DNA of 64,000 nt from Maribacter arcticus (lineage in GTDB: Bacteria > Bacteroidota > Bacteroidia > Flavobacteriales > Flavobacteriaceae). A program made the position numbers and the translations under genes. Below are positions 10,887 through 19,452 of this stretch, piece by piece; position 1 is the stretch's first letter; each line of letters opens with the position of its first letter. The notes beneath the pieces were generated by a model. It was not told the origin of the DNA. It ran no database searches and was given only the letters and a program-made list of their open reading frames with translations. Location: assembly GCF_900167935.1 (NCBI RefSeq), contig NZ_FUYL01000004.1, positions 262,256 through 326,255 of the forward strand. The letters are read 5' to 3'.

Positions 10887-11537
10887 ATGAAAAATTTTAT
10901 CCGCCTACTCTTCTTTTGTATTTTAGTTTCAAGCTTTTCATTAAAGGCACAAGAAGTTGCAATTTTAAAATATCAAGGCGGTGGTGATTGGTATGCAAAC
11001 CCTACTGCCTTACCCAATTTAATTAAATTTTGCAATAACAATATTGGCACTACTTTGAGCAGTAAACCTGAAACTGTAGAGGTTGGCAGTTCTTCTATTT
11101 TTCAGTATCCATTTATACATATGACAGGCCATGGCAATGTGGTGTTTTCTGAAGAAGATATAGAGAATTTAAGAAACTATCTTTTAGCTGGTGGGTTTCT
11201 GCATATTGATGATAATTATGGCATGAAACCTTATATCACTAGAGAAATAAAAAGACTTTTCCCAGATTCTAATCTAGAAGAACTTGGAGCAGATCATCCT
11301 ATATTTTCAAATAGCTACCGATTTGCACAAGGGTTACCTAAAATACATGAGCATGATGGTCAACGCCCGCAAGCTTTCGCGATTACTTTTAATAACAGAA
11401 TTGTATTGCTATTTACTTCAGAGTCAGATTTAGGAGATGGATGGGAAGACCCCACCGTACATAACGATTCTGCCGAAATACGAGAAAAAGCTCTAAAAAT
11501 GGGCGCTAACATTATAACCTATGTATTTAAAAGTTAA
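10887..11537 (+). CDS. DUF4159 domain exported protein
   Basis: A 216-residue protein starting at the ATG at 10887 (a TTG two codons upstream is unlikely). The N-terminus MKNFIRLLFFCILVSSFSLKA is a clear signal peptide, with cleavage near residue 21. The mature part matches my recollection of DUF4159 proteins: an early GGGDWYANP block, FPFIHMTGHGNV-like strands (PFIHMTGHG), GGFLHIDDNYG and LGDGWEDP. The fold is thought to resemble class I glutamine-amidotransferase-like domains, but no enzymatic function is known to me. It ends 3 bp before the perM-like gene. Confidence 0.8.
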   Translation: MKNFIRLLFFCILVSSFSLKAQEVAILKYQGGGDWYANPTALPNLIKFCNNNIGTTLSSKPETVEVGSSSIFQYPFIHMTGHGNVVFSEEDIENLRNYLLAGGFLHIDDNYGMKPYITREIKRLFPDSNLEELGADHPIFSNSYRFAQGLPKIHEHDGQRPQAFAITFNNRIVLLFTSESDLGDGWEDPTVHNDSAEIREKALKMGANIITYVFKS

Positions 11538-11540
11538 TTA

Positions 11541-12641
11541 ATGACTTCAAAAACTATATCAAAAGGCATTCTTAGAGCCATAGGGTTCATAGTTGGTGTT
11601 GCCCTATTGCTTTATTTTCTATACATCATACGTTCAGTATTGGCATATTTAGCCATCGCTGCAGTTGTCGCCTTAATAGGAAGACCATTAGTTAAGTTCT
11701 TAAGGTTGAAACTTAAATTCCCAAATATTCTTGCTGTTGTTGCTACAATGTTAATTATGGTTGGGGTTTTAGCCGGCATAGTTGCATTATTCATTCCACT
11801 GTTATCAGAACAAAGTAAAAACCTTTCTCTTCTTGATATTGATGAATTACAAAAGAGTCTTAATGCATTATACCATCAAATTACTAATTTCATAGGCCTT
11901 TCATCTCATATCGTTGAAGATGTAATTGAGGATGTAGGCTTAGAGAAAAATATTCTTCAAGGCTTAGACATTGGGTTCATTCCTGACTTTTTAAACTCTT
12001 TTTTAACAGTTTTAAGCTCTGCTAGCATAGGTTTATTTTCAGTTCTATTCATTTCTTTTTTCTTTCTAAAGGACAGAAGGCTTTTTGAACATGGCCTTTT
12101 AATATTTATTCCCCAAACTAAAAAACAGCGTACAACAAATTCAATAGAAAAAATAAATAATTTGTTATCTAGATACTTCGTTGGTTTACTGCTTCAAATA
12201 TTCATTCTCTTCGTCATTTACACCATTGTTCTTTTAATAGTTGGTATTGAGAATGCCGTAGTTATAGCATTTCTTTGTGCGCTATTTAACATCATACCTT
12301 ACATAGGACCAATTATAGGTGGTGTAATGATGCTGACATTAACCATGACTAGTAACTTAGGTTTTGATTTCAGCGAAATAATACTTCCTAAAACGGGTTA
12401 TGTTTTCTTAGGATTAGTATTCGGGCAATTGGTCGATAATTTCTTTTCACAGCCTTTGATATTTTCGAATAGTGTAAAATCACATCCTTTGGAAATTTTC
12501 TTGATAATCATTATCGCTGGTTTACTTTTCGGTGTTGTAGGTATGATTGTCGCAGTACCTGGTTACACTGCCATAAAGGTTATTTTGAAAGAGTTTCTAT
12601 CAGAGAATCAAATCGTTAAATCATTGACCCATAACCTCTAA
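11541..12641 (+). CDS. AI-2E family transporter (PerM-like membrane protein)
   Basis: A 366-residue polytopic inner-membrane protein of the PF01594 family, with about eight hydrophobic segments: four near the N-terminus, then a soluble loop (about 90-145), then the rest. Family hallmarks include FFLKDRRLF after the central segment and FNIIPYIGPIIGG in the C-terminal half. Members have been linked to autoinducer-2 export, sodium/proton exchange or general permease roles, so the substrate is left open. It is embedded in a forward operon, 3 bp after the DUF4159 gene and 7 bp before the methyltransferase gene. Confidence 0.88.
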   Translation: MTSKTISKGILRAIGFIVGVALLLYFLYIIRSVLAYLAIAAVVALIGRPLVKFLRLKLKFPNILAVVATMLIMVGVLAGIVALFIPLLSEQSKNLSLLDIDELQKSLNALYHQITNFIGLSSHIVEDVIEDVGLEKNILQGLDIGFIPDFLNSFLTVLSSASIGLFSVLFISFFFLKDRRLFEHGLLIFIPQTKKQRTTNSIEKINNLLSRYFVGLLLQIFILFVIYTIVLLIVGIENAVVIAFLCALFNIIPYIGPIIGGVMMLTLTMTSNLGFDFSEIILPKTGYVFLGLVFGQLVDNFFSQPLIFSNSVKSHPLEIFLIIIIAGLLFGVVGMIVAVPGYTAIKVILKEFLSENQIVKSLTHNL

Positions 12642-12648
12642 AATTTTC

Positions 12649-13833
12649 GTGAATCTTTTTATTTTATCTAATGAAGTACAACAGTTTATCAATGATAATC
12701 TAGCTTCAGATATTCATAAGATTCTTTTGAAGAAATCACCTTTTGCCGAAGTAACGTCTAAAGAGCTTGTAGAACAAATAGAATCAAAATCAAAGGCGAA
12801 ACAAAAGCTACCAACCTGGTTTGAAACAAAAAATATCTTCTACCCCAATAAACTTAATCTTTCACAAACATCATCAGAAATATCAGCGCATTATAAATCT
12901 AATCTAGTAAAAGGTAAAACCCTAATTGATATTACTGCTGGTCTTGGAATTGATTCTTATGCTTTCAGCAAAAACATAAATAGAGTATTTCATGTTGAAA
13001 AAAACGAAGAATTATCTGCTATTGCACAACATAATTTCATTCAGTTAGGGGCAACGAACATTGAGTGTATATCTACAGACGGAATATCTTTTCTAAAGAA
13101 TAATCCACAATCTTTTGATTGGATATACCTAGACCCCTCAAGAAGAGATAAAAACAATAAGAAAGTATATTATTTATCTGACTGTGAACCTGACGTAACC
13201 GAACATTTAGATTTCTTATTCACTAAATCAAACAACATTTTAATTAAAACAGGTCCATTGCTTGATTTAAACAACGGTTTAAAACAATTAAGAAACGTTA
13301 AAGAAATACATATTATAGCTATAGGTAACGAAGTAAAAGAAGTACTATGGCTTTTAGATAAAAATTACAGCGAAGAACCGCAAATAAAAACAATAAATTT
13401 TAAAAATGAAACTGAACAGATTTTTCAATTTCATTTAAATCAAGAACGGTCTGTAATTTCAACTTATTCTAGACCATTGGCATTTTTATACGAGCCAAAT
13501 GCAGCTATATTAAAATCTGGAGCATTTGAATACATAGGTAAGCATTACAATCTTAATAAGTTACATTCTAATTCGCACTTATATACATCAGGCAAATTAA
13601 TTTCATTTCCAGGTCGTGTATTTAAAATTTTAAATATTCTTGACTACTCTAAAAAATCCTTAAAAAAAATAAATACTTCTAAGGCTAATATTACTACAAG
13701 AAATTTTCCTGATTCCGTCGAAAAAATCAGAAAAAAACTTCGATTAAAAGATGGAGGCAATTCTTACCTGTTTTTCACTACAGATAAAGATCAAAAACTT
13801 ATTGTGATTAATTGCACCCAAATTTTCAAATAA
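12649..13833 (+). CDS. Class I SAM-dependent methyltransferase with THUMP-like domain
   Basis: A 394-residue protein starting with GTG at 12649, 7 bp after the previous stop; no ATG gives a better N-terminus. The AdoMet-binding core is visible as LIDITAGLGIDSYAFS (about residues 92-107), followed by VEKNEEL. The catalytic-loop position reads YLDPSRRD where base methylases have NPPY. The C-terminal part (about 310-394), with KSLKKINTSKANITTRNFP, looks like the THUMP-like RNA-binding domain found in this family. An RNA substrate is the natural inference, but target and position are unknown. It ends the tsaD run. Confidence 0.8.
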   Translation: MNLFILSNEVQQFINDNLASDIHKILLKKSPFAEVTSKELVEQIESKSKAKQKLPTWFETKNIFYPNKLNLSQTSSEISAHYKSNLVKGKTLIDITAGLGIDSYAFSKNINRVFHVEKNEELSAIAQHNFIQLGATNIECISTDGISFLKNNPQSFDWIYLDPSRRDKNNKKVYYLSDCEPDVTEHLDFLFTKSNNILIKTGPLLDLNNGLKQLRNVKEIHIIAIGNEVKEVLWLLDKNYSEEPQIKTINFKNETEQIFQFHLNQERSVISTYSRPLAFLYEPNAAILKSGAFEYIGKHYNLNKLHSNSHLYTSGKLISFPGRVFKILNILDYSKKSLKKINTSKANITTRNFPDSVEKIRKKLRLKDGGNSYLFFTTDKDQKLIVINCTQIFK

Positions 13834-14241
13834 TCGAGTGAGATTTTCATCATTTATTGACATAAATATATGATATATTATAAATAAATCCTCGATCCAC
13901 GCTACCACTACAACGATATAGAAAGCCATTTTATCGTGTTATTTTACTACAATTTAAACTTAAGATGTTAAAATTATTAACATTGGAATTTGCTAATTCA
14001 AAGAGGTCTAAATTATTGATACATCAACCATTACGGCTGTTTGAAGAGAATTTTTTAAATACAAATGCACTAAATAGAATTAAAGGTCTCGTAAAATATC
14101 GCATTTGAATTATCACTATTTGCGTTTTAATTACTATTATTATGCCGGATTTTGATTTTTTTAACATTTAACAGCTTCGTAAAATAATTTTAAAAGTCAA
14201 AAAACACACTAATTAATTTAAACTAACAAACAACAACGATT
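13834..14241. other. 408-bp intergenic region upstream of SusC1
   Basis: No convincing gene was found. It holds the untranslated leader and presumably the promoter of the SusC1 operon, but no exact TAnnTTTG box was seen (closest are ACTATTTG and CGCATTTG near 14100-14125). A 10-bp direct repeat, TCGTAAAATA, occurs twice about 85 bp apart. A 47-codon open frame (13965-14108) is present but unsupported. Confidence 0.6.
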
Positions 14242-17200
14242 ATGAGTCAAAAACGTGATTACAAGTCGATCAAATCCAAAAAAAGGTCTTCCTTTTTTAA
14301 ATCAGGGATTTTATCGATGCTTGTTTGCTTAGGAGCCCAACTGGCCCAAGCAAATGAAATGACTGACACTTCCAATGAAGTAAAGGTTAAAACTGTACAA
14401 TCAACGGTTACCGGTACTGTAACAGATGATTTAGGAACACCATTACCAGGAACAAATGTGATAGAAAAGGGTACAACTAATGGTACTCAAACAGATTTTG
14501 ATGGTAACTATACATTAAATGTAAACCCAGGTGCTACATTAGTATTTAGTTATTTAGGTTTTCAAAGAAAAGAAGTTGCTGTTAATGGTCAATCGGTAGT
14601 GAACACTTCATTAGCAGAAGATGCTGCTGCTTTAGACGAGGTAGTAGTAACAGGTTACCAAGTACAAACTAAACGTGAAACTACAGCTGCGGTTTCTATA
14701 GTAGCTGCCGAAGATTTGGCTGCTGTACCTTCTGGTAACATTGAACAACAATTACAAGGTAGGGTAGCTGGTGTAACTGTTCTTACAAACGGTCAACCAG
14801 GAACTACAAGTCAAATTAGAGTACGTGGTTTCAACTCTTTTGGAAACAATGCACCTTTATATGTTGTAGATGGTGTACCAACAAGAAATGTTGATTTTAT
14901 AAACCCAGACGATATTGAGACAGCGGTAGTACTTAAAGATGCAGCTGCTGCTTCTATTTATGGTGCAAGAGCTGCTAACGGGGTTATTGTTTACGTTACA
15001 AAACAAGGTTCTAGGGCCAAAAGAAAAACGTCAATGACTTTGAATGTTAATAGTGGTGTTGTAGATCCAAATGTTGCTGGTTCGCCAGATCAACTTAACC
15101 CATTAGACATGGCAAGGTATACTCATATTGGGTATGAGAATAATGCAGCTGCCAATGGTACTGCAGTTCAATATACACACCCTCAATATGGTTCTAACGC
15201 CAATCCAACTATACCAGACTATTTGCATGCAAATGGTCAAAATGGTGTTAGTGCTGGTGATGTAGACTTAGCTGCCGTTAGAGCTGCTTATGAAGCTGAC
15301 CCTGGGAATACTTTCCTAATACGACCTAATTTAGCCGGAACAAATTGGTATAAAGAAATTACTAGAATTGCACCACAAAGCAGAGTTTCTTTAGGTTTTG
15401 ATGGGGGTACGGAGAATGGCCGCTTTTATATGGGCGTTTCTGCACAAAATCAAGATGGTATCGTACTTGGTCAAGAATTTTCAAGATATGCTGCACGTTT
15501 CAACTCTGAATGGGATGTTACGCCGTGGTTATCTATCGGTGAAAACTTCCAAGTAACCTATAGGTCTGCTCTTGGTATTGCCGGTGGTAATGGTGGTGTA
15601 GAAGCAGCTGATGATGAATCTGAAGTTTTATCTGCTTTTAGAATGCCTACTATTATTCCTGTTTATGATGAATTTGGTAGTTATGCAAGTACTAAAGCAG
15701 CAGGGTTCAACAACCCAAGAAACCCAGTTAGAAGATTAAAACTGAACAATGGGGATGATAAATCTTATAACATTGGTGGTTTCGGTAACATGTATGCGTT
15801 GGTAAAGCCATTTGAAGGGATGACATTACGTTCTAGCCTTGGTGGTAGTTACGGGAATTATTACTATGTAGATTATAACTACAAATATTTAGGTGATTCT
15901 GAGCCTGAGGCAAGTAACTCTTTTAGTGAAGGTAGCGGTTACGCTTTTTCATGGACATTTACCAATACCTTTAGTTATGAAAAATTATTCGGTGAACATA
16001 AAATAACAGCATTTGGTGGTATAGAAGCATTGAATACTGGAAGAGGAAGAAATATTTCTGGTAATGGTATCAATCCATTTTCAACCGATTTAGATTTCCA
16101 GAGTTTATCAGTAGTACAAAGTCCTAATGTAAACAGTAATCAATTCAAGGGATCTACGTACTTCTCAACCTTTGGTAAATTAGATTATAATTTTAATGAA
16201 AAGTATTATATAACTGGTGTACTTCGTCGTGACGGATCTTCTCGTTTTGGTGAAAACAAGAGATATGGTACATTCCCTGCTATTTCAGCCGCTTGGAGAG
16301 TTATAGATGAGCCGTTCATGCAAAACCAAGAAATTTTCTCTGATTTCAAGATTAGAGGTGGTTGGGGTGAAATGGGTAGTGATTCTAACGTATCACCAAA
16401 CAACCAATATTCTTTATTTGCTTCTGATCGTGGAAATACTTTTTATCCTATAGATGGACAAAACAGTGGTGCAAATGAAGGCTTTGCAGCTAGTAGAATT
16501 GGTAACCCTAATGCACAATGGGAAACTTCTGAAACTACAAACATTGGTTTTGACTTATCTATGTTCAATAATAAACTAGAATTTATTCTTGATTGGTGGA
16601 AGAAGGATACTAGAGATCTTTTATACCAAGTACCATTACCTGGTGTTGCAGGTAACTATGCTTCTGCTCCGTCAGTGAACATTGGTGGAATGAGTAATCA
16701 AGGTGTCGATTTTCAAATAATAGGAAGAGGTAATATTACTGAAGACTTATCTTTTGAAGTAAATAGCACAAGTTCTTTCCTTAAAAATGAAATTACTGCC
16801 TTAGCACCAGGTATTGATGCCTTTGGAGACAACATTGCCTTTAGAGGTATTGCACCAATTCGCAACTCGGTAGGAGAATCTATTTCTACCTTCTTTGGCT
16901 ATAATGTTTTAGGATATTTTAATAGCCTAGATGAAGTTGCTAACTCACCTGCACAAGATGGTAAAGGATTAGGCCGTTTCAGATACGAGGATGTTAATGG
17001 TGATGGAGCAATTACACCAGATGACAGAACTGTTATTGGTAGTGCTGTGCCAGATTTTACAGGTGGTTTAGATTTAATATTGCGTTATAAAAACTTAGAA
17101 TTTCAAACCTTTTGGTATGGTTCAGTAGGTAACGAAATATTCAACCAATCTAAATGGTTTAGAGATTTCTTTGGAACTTTTGAAGGATCCGCAAAAGGAA

Positions 17201-17553
17201 CATCAGCTTTTAATTCTTGGACTCCAGAATTAGGTAATAATGCTGGTTCACCAATTTGGGAAAGTGCTTCTAATTTAAGTACTAGTGGCGCATCTAACTC
17301 ATGGTATGTAGAAGATGGTAGTTACTTAAGATTAGTACAATTACGTATAGGATATAACTTTGACACCAACTTGGTTGAAAGTATGGGACTTCGTAAATTT
17401 AAAGTAGGGTTATCAGCGAATAATATTTGGACACTTACCGATTATAGTGGTCTTGATCCTCAAGTAGCTGGTCCTGATACTAACTTCGGTGTCGATGTTG
17501 GTAACTTCCCTGTTACGCCTAGTTATGCAATCACCTTAGAAATAGGTATATAA
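14242..17553 (+). CDS. SusC/RagA-family TonB-linked outer-membrane transporter (SusC1)
   Basis: An 1103-residue protein. A signal peptide ends near Ala37 after an unusually long basic lead (MSQKRDYKSIKSKKR). Next come a CarboxypepD_reg-like domain (about 54-130, with KGTTNGTQTDFDGNY), a TonB plug (about 135-255, with VVVTGYQVQTK, QIRVRGFNSFGNN, LYVVDGVP and ASIYGARAANGVI) and a 22-strand-type barrel to the C-terminus. SusC proteins import oligosaccharides or other large nutrients through the outer membrane under a SusD lid. SusD1 follows 45 bp downstream. It is a close paralogue of SusC2 at 26.9 kb, including the leader peptide. The substrate cannot be inferred: no CAZyme, protease or regulator gene is adjacent. 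Confidence 0.95.
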   Translation: MSQKRDYKSIKSKKRSSFFKSGILSMLVCLGAQLAQANEMTDTSNEVKVKTVQSTVTGTVTDDLGTPLPGTNVIEKGTTNGTQTDFDGNYTLNVNPGATLVFSYLGFQRKEVAVNGQSVVNTSLAEDAAALDEVVVTGYQVQTKRETTAAVSIVAAEDLAAVPSGNIEQQLQGRVAGVTVLTNGQPGTTSQIRVRGFNSFGNNAPLYVVDGVPTRNVDFINPDDIETAVVLKDAAAASIYGARAANGVIVYVTKQGSRAKRKTSMTLNVNSGVVDPNVAGSPDQLNPLDMARYTHIGYENNAAANGTAVQYTHPQYGSNANPTIPDYLHANGQNGVSAGDVDLAAVRAAYEADPGNTFLIRPNLAGTNWYKEITRIAPQSRVSLGFDGGTENGRFYMGVSAQNQDGIVLGQEFSRYAARFNSEWDVTPWLSIGENFQVTYRSALGIAGGNGGVEAADDESEVLSAFRMPTIIPVYDEFGSYASTKAAGFNNPRNPVRRLKLNNGDDKSYNIGGFGNMYALVKPFEGMTLRSSLGGSYGNYYYVDYNYKYLGDSEPEASNSFSEGSGYAFSWTFTNTFSYEKLFGEHKITAFGGIEALNTGRGRNISGNGINPFSTDLDFQSLSVVQSPNVNSNQFKGSTYFSTFGKLDYNFNEKYYITGVLRRDGSSRFGENKRYGTFPAISAAWRVIDEPFMQNQEIFSDFKIRGGWGEMGSDSNVSPNNQYSLFASDRGNTFYPIDGQNSGANEGFAASRIGNPNAQWETSETTNIGFDLSMFNNKLEFILDWWKKDTRDLLYQVPLPGVAGNYASAPSVNIGGMSNQGVDFQIIGRGNITEDLSFEVNSTSSFLKNEITALAPGIDAFGDNIAFRGIAPIRNSVGESISTFFGYNVLGYFNSLDEVANSPAQDGKGLGRFRYEDVNGDGAITPDDRTVIGSAVPDFTGGLDLILRYKNLEFQTFWYGSVGNEIFNQSKWFRDFFGTFEGSAKGTSAFNSWTPELGNNAGSPIWESASNLSTSGASNSWYVEDGSYLRLVQLRIGYNFDTNLVESMGLRKFKVGLSANNIWTLTDYSGLDPQVAGPDTNFGVDVGNFPVTPSYAITLEIGI

Positions 17554-17598
17554 TAAAAAGATAATATAATAATTAGTAACTTTAAGAAAAAGTAAACT

Positions 17599-19341
17599 AT
17601 GAAAACATTTAAATTTAAAAAAACATCGTTATTACTAGGCGCGTTGCTTCTCGCATCGATGTCTTGTAGTGAAGAATTTTTGCAAGTAGCCCCTACGGAC
17701 TCGCTTGCAGATGCTCAAGTAAGTACCAAAGCAGGTATTGACGGTTTATTAATAGGTTCTTATGCTGCCCTAAATGGGGTGTTCGGGAATCGTTTTGAAG
17801 GCCCTAACCACTGGGTTACCGGTTCAATATTAGGTGGCGAAGCGAATAAAGGTACCGATGCTGGGGATTATTCTACCATCAATCCAATTCAACGTTACGA
17901 GACCGATCCTACCAATGGTGATATAAACAATCTTTGGAGAGGAAGATATGAAGGGGTTAGTAGGGTCAACAAAGTGTTATCAGCAATAGCTAACTCAACT
18001 GAATTGTCAGCAGCAGACGCTGCAAGACTTTCAGGTGAAGCTAGAATGTTGAGAGGTCATTTTTATTTTGACCTTAAAAAGCATTTTAACAACATTGTAG
18101 TTTTTGATGAAACTGTAGCGGCTGAAGATTTGGCAACACTACCTAACAACGGAGACGCTTGGGCAATGATTGAAGGTGATCTTCAATACGCATATGACAA
18201 TTTACCAGGAGTAAATGGTGCAGGCCGTGTAAACAAATGGGCAGCAGCTGCTCTAATGGGAAAAGCCAAGTTATACCAACAAAAATTTGGTGAAGCTAAG
18301 ACTTGGTTTGATGATGTTATTGCAAATGGTGTAACTTCTAATGGAATTAAATTCGCTCTATTAGATGATTATGCGCAAATATATAATGCAGAAAATGACA
18401 ATAATGCAGAGGTTGTATTTGATGTAGAATCTGCTAATAATACAGGTAGTACACAAAATGCTAATTATTATGATGATTTAAACTACCCTTACAATACAGG
18501 TCCTGATGGTCCTGGTAACTGTTGTGGTTTCTTTCAACCTAGTTTCGAAATGGCTAATTCTTATAGAACTGGTACTGATGGACTACCCTTATTAGATAAG
18601 TCATATAATAGTGCAGCAAATGCGGTTAAAAATGATTATGGTTTAGAAGCAGACGAGCCGTTTGTTGAAGATGCAGACCCATTAGACCCAAGAATTGACC
18701 ATGCAATTGGTAGAAGAGGTATTCCTTATTTAGATTGGATTGAACACCCAGGTAAAGCATGGATTCGTAGCCAACCTTATGCTGGTCCATATTCTCCAAA
18801 GAAATACATCTATTACAGAAGTCAAGAAAACAGCTTTACTGATGGTAGTTCTTGGACACGTGGTTATGCAACTATGAACTATACTATTATTCGTTTCGCA
18901 GATGTGTTATTAATGGCTGCAGAAGCTGAAATAGAAGCACCAAGTGGTTCTTTGGCTACAGCTTTAGATTATGTGAACCAAGTAAGAAGAAGAGCTGCAA
19001 ACTCTGAATATTGGGTTAAAGAATATGGTTCTACTGATAACGCTGCAAATTATGTAATTTCTGAATATACTTCATTTCCGAATGCCGATTTCGCTAGAAC
19101 AGCTGTCCGTTTTGAAAGGAAGTTAGAACTTTCAGGAGAAGGACATCGCTTTTTCGATTTAGTAAGATGGGGAGTTGCTTCTGCAGAATTGACTGACTAT
19201 TTAAATTACGAGTCTACTCTTTTAGTTACTAAATTTGGAGGTGCATCCTTTAAGACTGGTAAAACTGAATATTTACCAATTCCACAATCTCAGATAGATA
19301 TAACTGGTTCTGATGTATTAACTCAAAACCCTGGTTATTAA
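17599..19341 (+). CDS. SusD/RagB-family nutrient-binding outer-membrane lipoprotein (SusD1)
   Basis: A 580-residue lipoprotein. The signal peptide ends at Cys23, followed by SEEF, an acidic stretch consistent with the Bacteroidota surface lipoprotein export signal. The helical TPR-like SusD fold is supported by RLSGEARMLRGHFYFDL (about residues 145-160), the FADVLLMAAEAE segment, and the C-terminal RFERKLELSGEGHRFFDLVRWG block typical of RagB/SusD. It would cap SusC1 on the cell surface and bind the substrate. It carries a vicinal Cys pair in GNCCGFFQPS (bases 18520-18525) also found in SusD2. A strong terminator follows 29 bp after the stop. Confidence 0.94.
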   Translation: MKTFKFKKTSLLLGALLLASMSCSEEFLQVAPTDSLADAQVSTKAGIDGLLIGSYAALNGVFGNRFEGPNHWVTGSILGGEANKGTDAGDYSTINPIQRYETDPTNGDINNLWRGRYEGVSRVNKVLSAIANSTELSAADAARLSGEARMLRGHFYFDLKKHFNNIVVFDETVAAEDLATLPNNGDAWAMIEGDLQYAYDNLPGVNGAGRVNKWAAAALMGKAKLYQQKFGEAKTWFDDVIANGVTSNGIKFALLDDYAQIYNAENDNNAEVVFDVESANNTGSTQNANYYDDLNYPYNTGPDGPGNCCGFFQPSFEMANSYRTGTDGLPLLDKSYNSAANAVKNDYGLEADEPFVEDADPLDPRIDHAIGRRGIPYLDWIEHPGKAWIRSQPYAGPYSPKKYIYYRSQENSFTDGSSWTRGYATMNYTIIRFADVLLMAAEAEIEAPSGSLATALDYVNQVRRRAANSEYWVKEYGSTDNAANYVISEYTSFPNADFARTAVRFERKLELSGEGHRFFDLVRWGVASAELTDYLNYESTLLVTKFGGASFKTGKTEYLPIPQSQIDITGSDVLTQNPGY

Positions 19342-19370
19342 ATATTTATAACTTACGTGATTTTATCATA

Positions 19371-19400
19371 AAGGCTACCATAATTGGTAGCCTTTTTTTT
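19371..19400 (+). terminator. Intrinsic terminator of the SusC1-SusD1 operon
   Basis: The stem AAGGCTACC / GGTAGCC (19371-19379 with 19386-19392) has a short ATAATT loop and is followed by eight T residues (19393-19400). This is a textbook factor-independent terminator just after SusD1. Confidence 0.9.
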
Positions 19401-19429
19401 GTTACTTCCTTAAGGTTCTTGCATATTTG
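19399..19429 (+). promoter_or_regulatory. Candidate promoter of the VCBS1 gene
   Basis: CATATTTG at 19422-19429 differs from the -7 consensus TAnnTTTG only at the first base, and TTG at 19399-19401 lies 20 bp upstream as the -33 element. It predicts a leader of about 18 nt before the ATG at 19453. The -33 element begins inside the T tract of the SusD1 terminator. Confidence 0.4.
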
Positions 19430-19452
19430 TAAAAGTATATTTCAAAAGAAAA

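Noticed and set aside
13744-13929. Reverse-strand open frame at the 3' end of the methyltransferase gene
   Set aside because: It is mostly antisense to a real coding region, has low-complexity composition and matches no family I recognise.
13965-14108. A 47-codon open frame in the SusC1 upstream region
   Set aside because: No recognisable family, no promoter or initiation signal, and such frames are expected by chance in AT-rich DNA. A leader peptide cannot be excluded, but nothing supports it.
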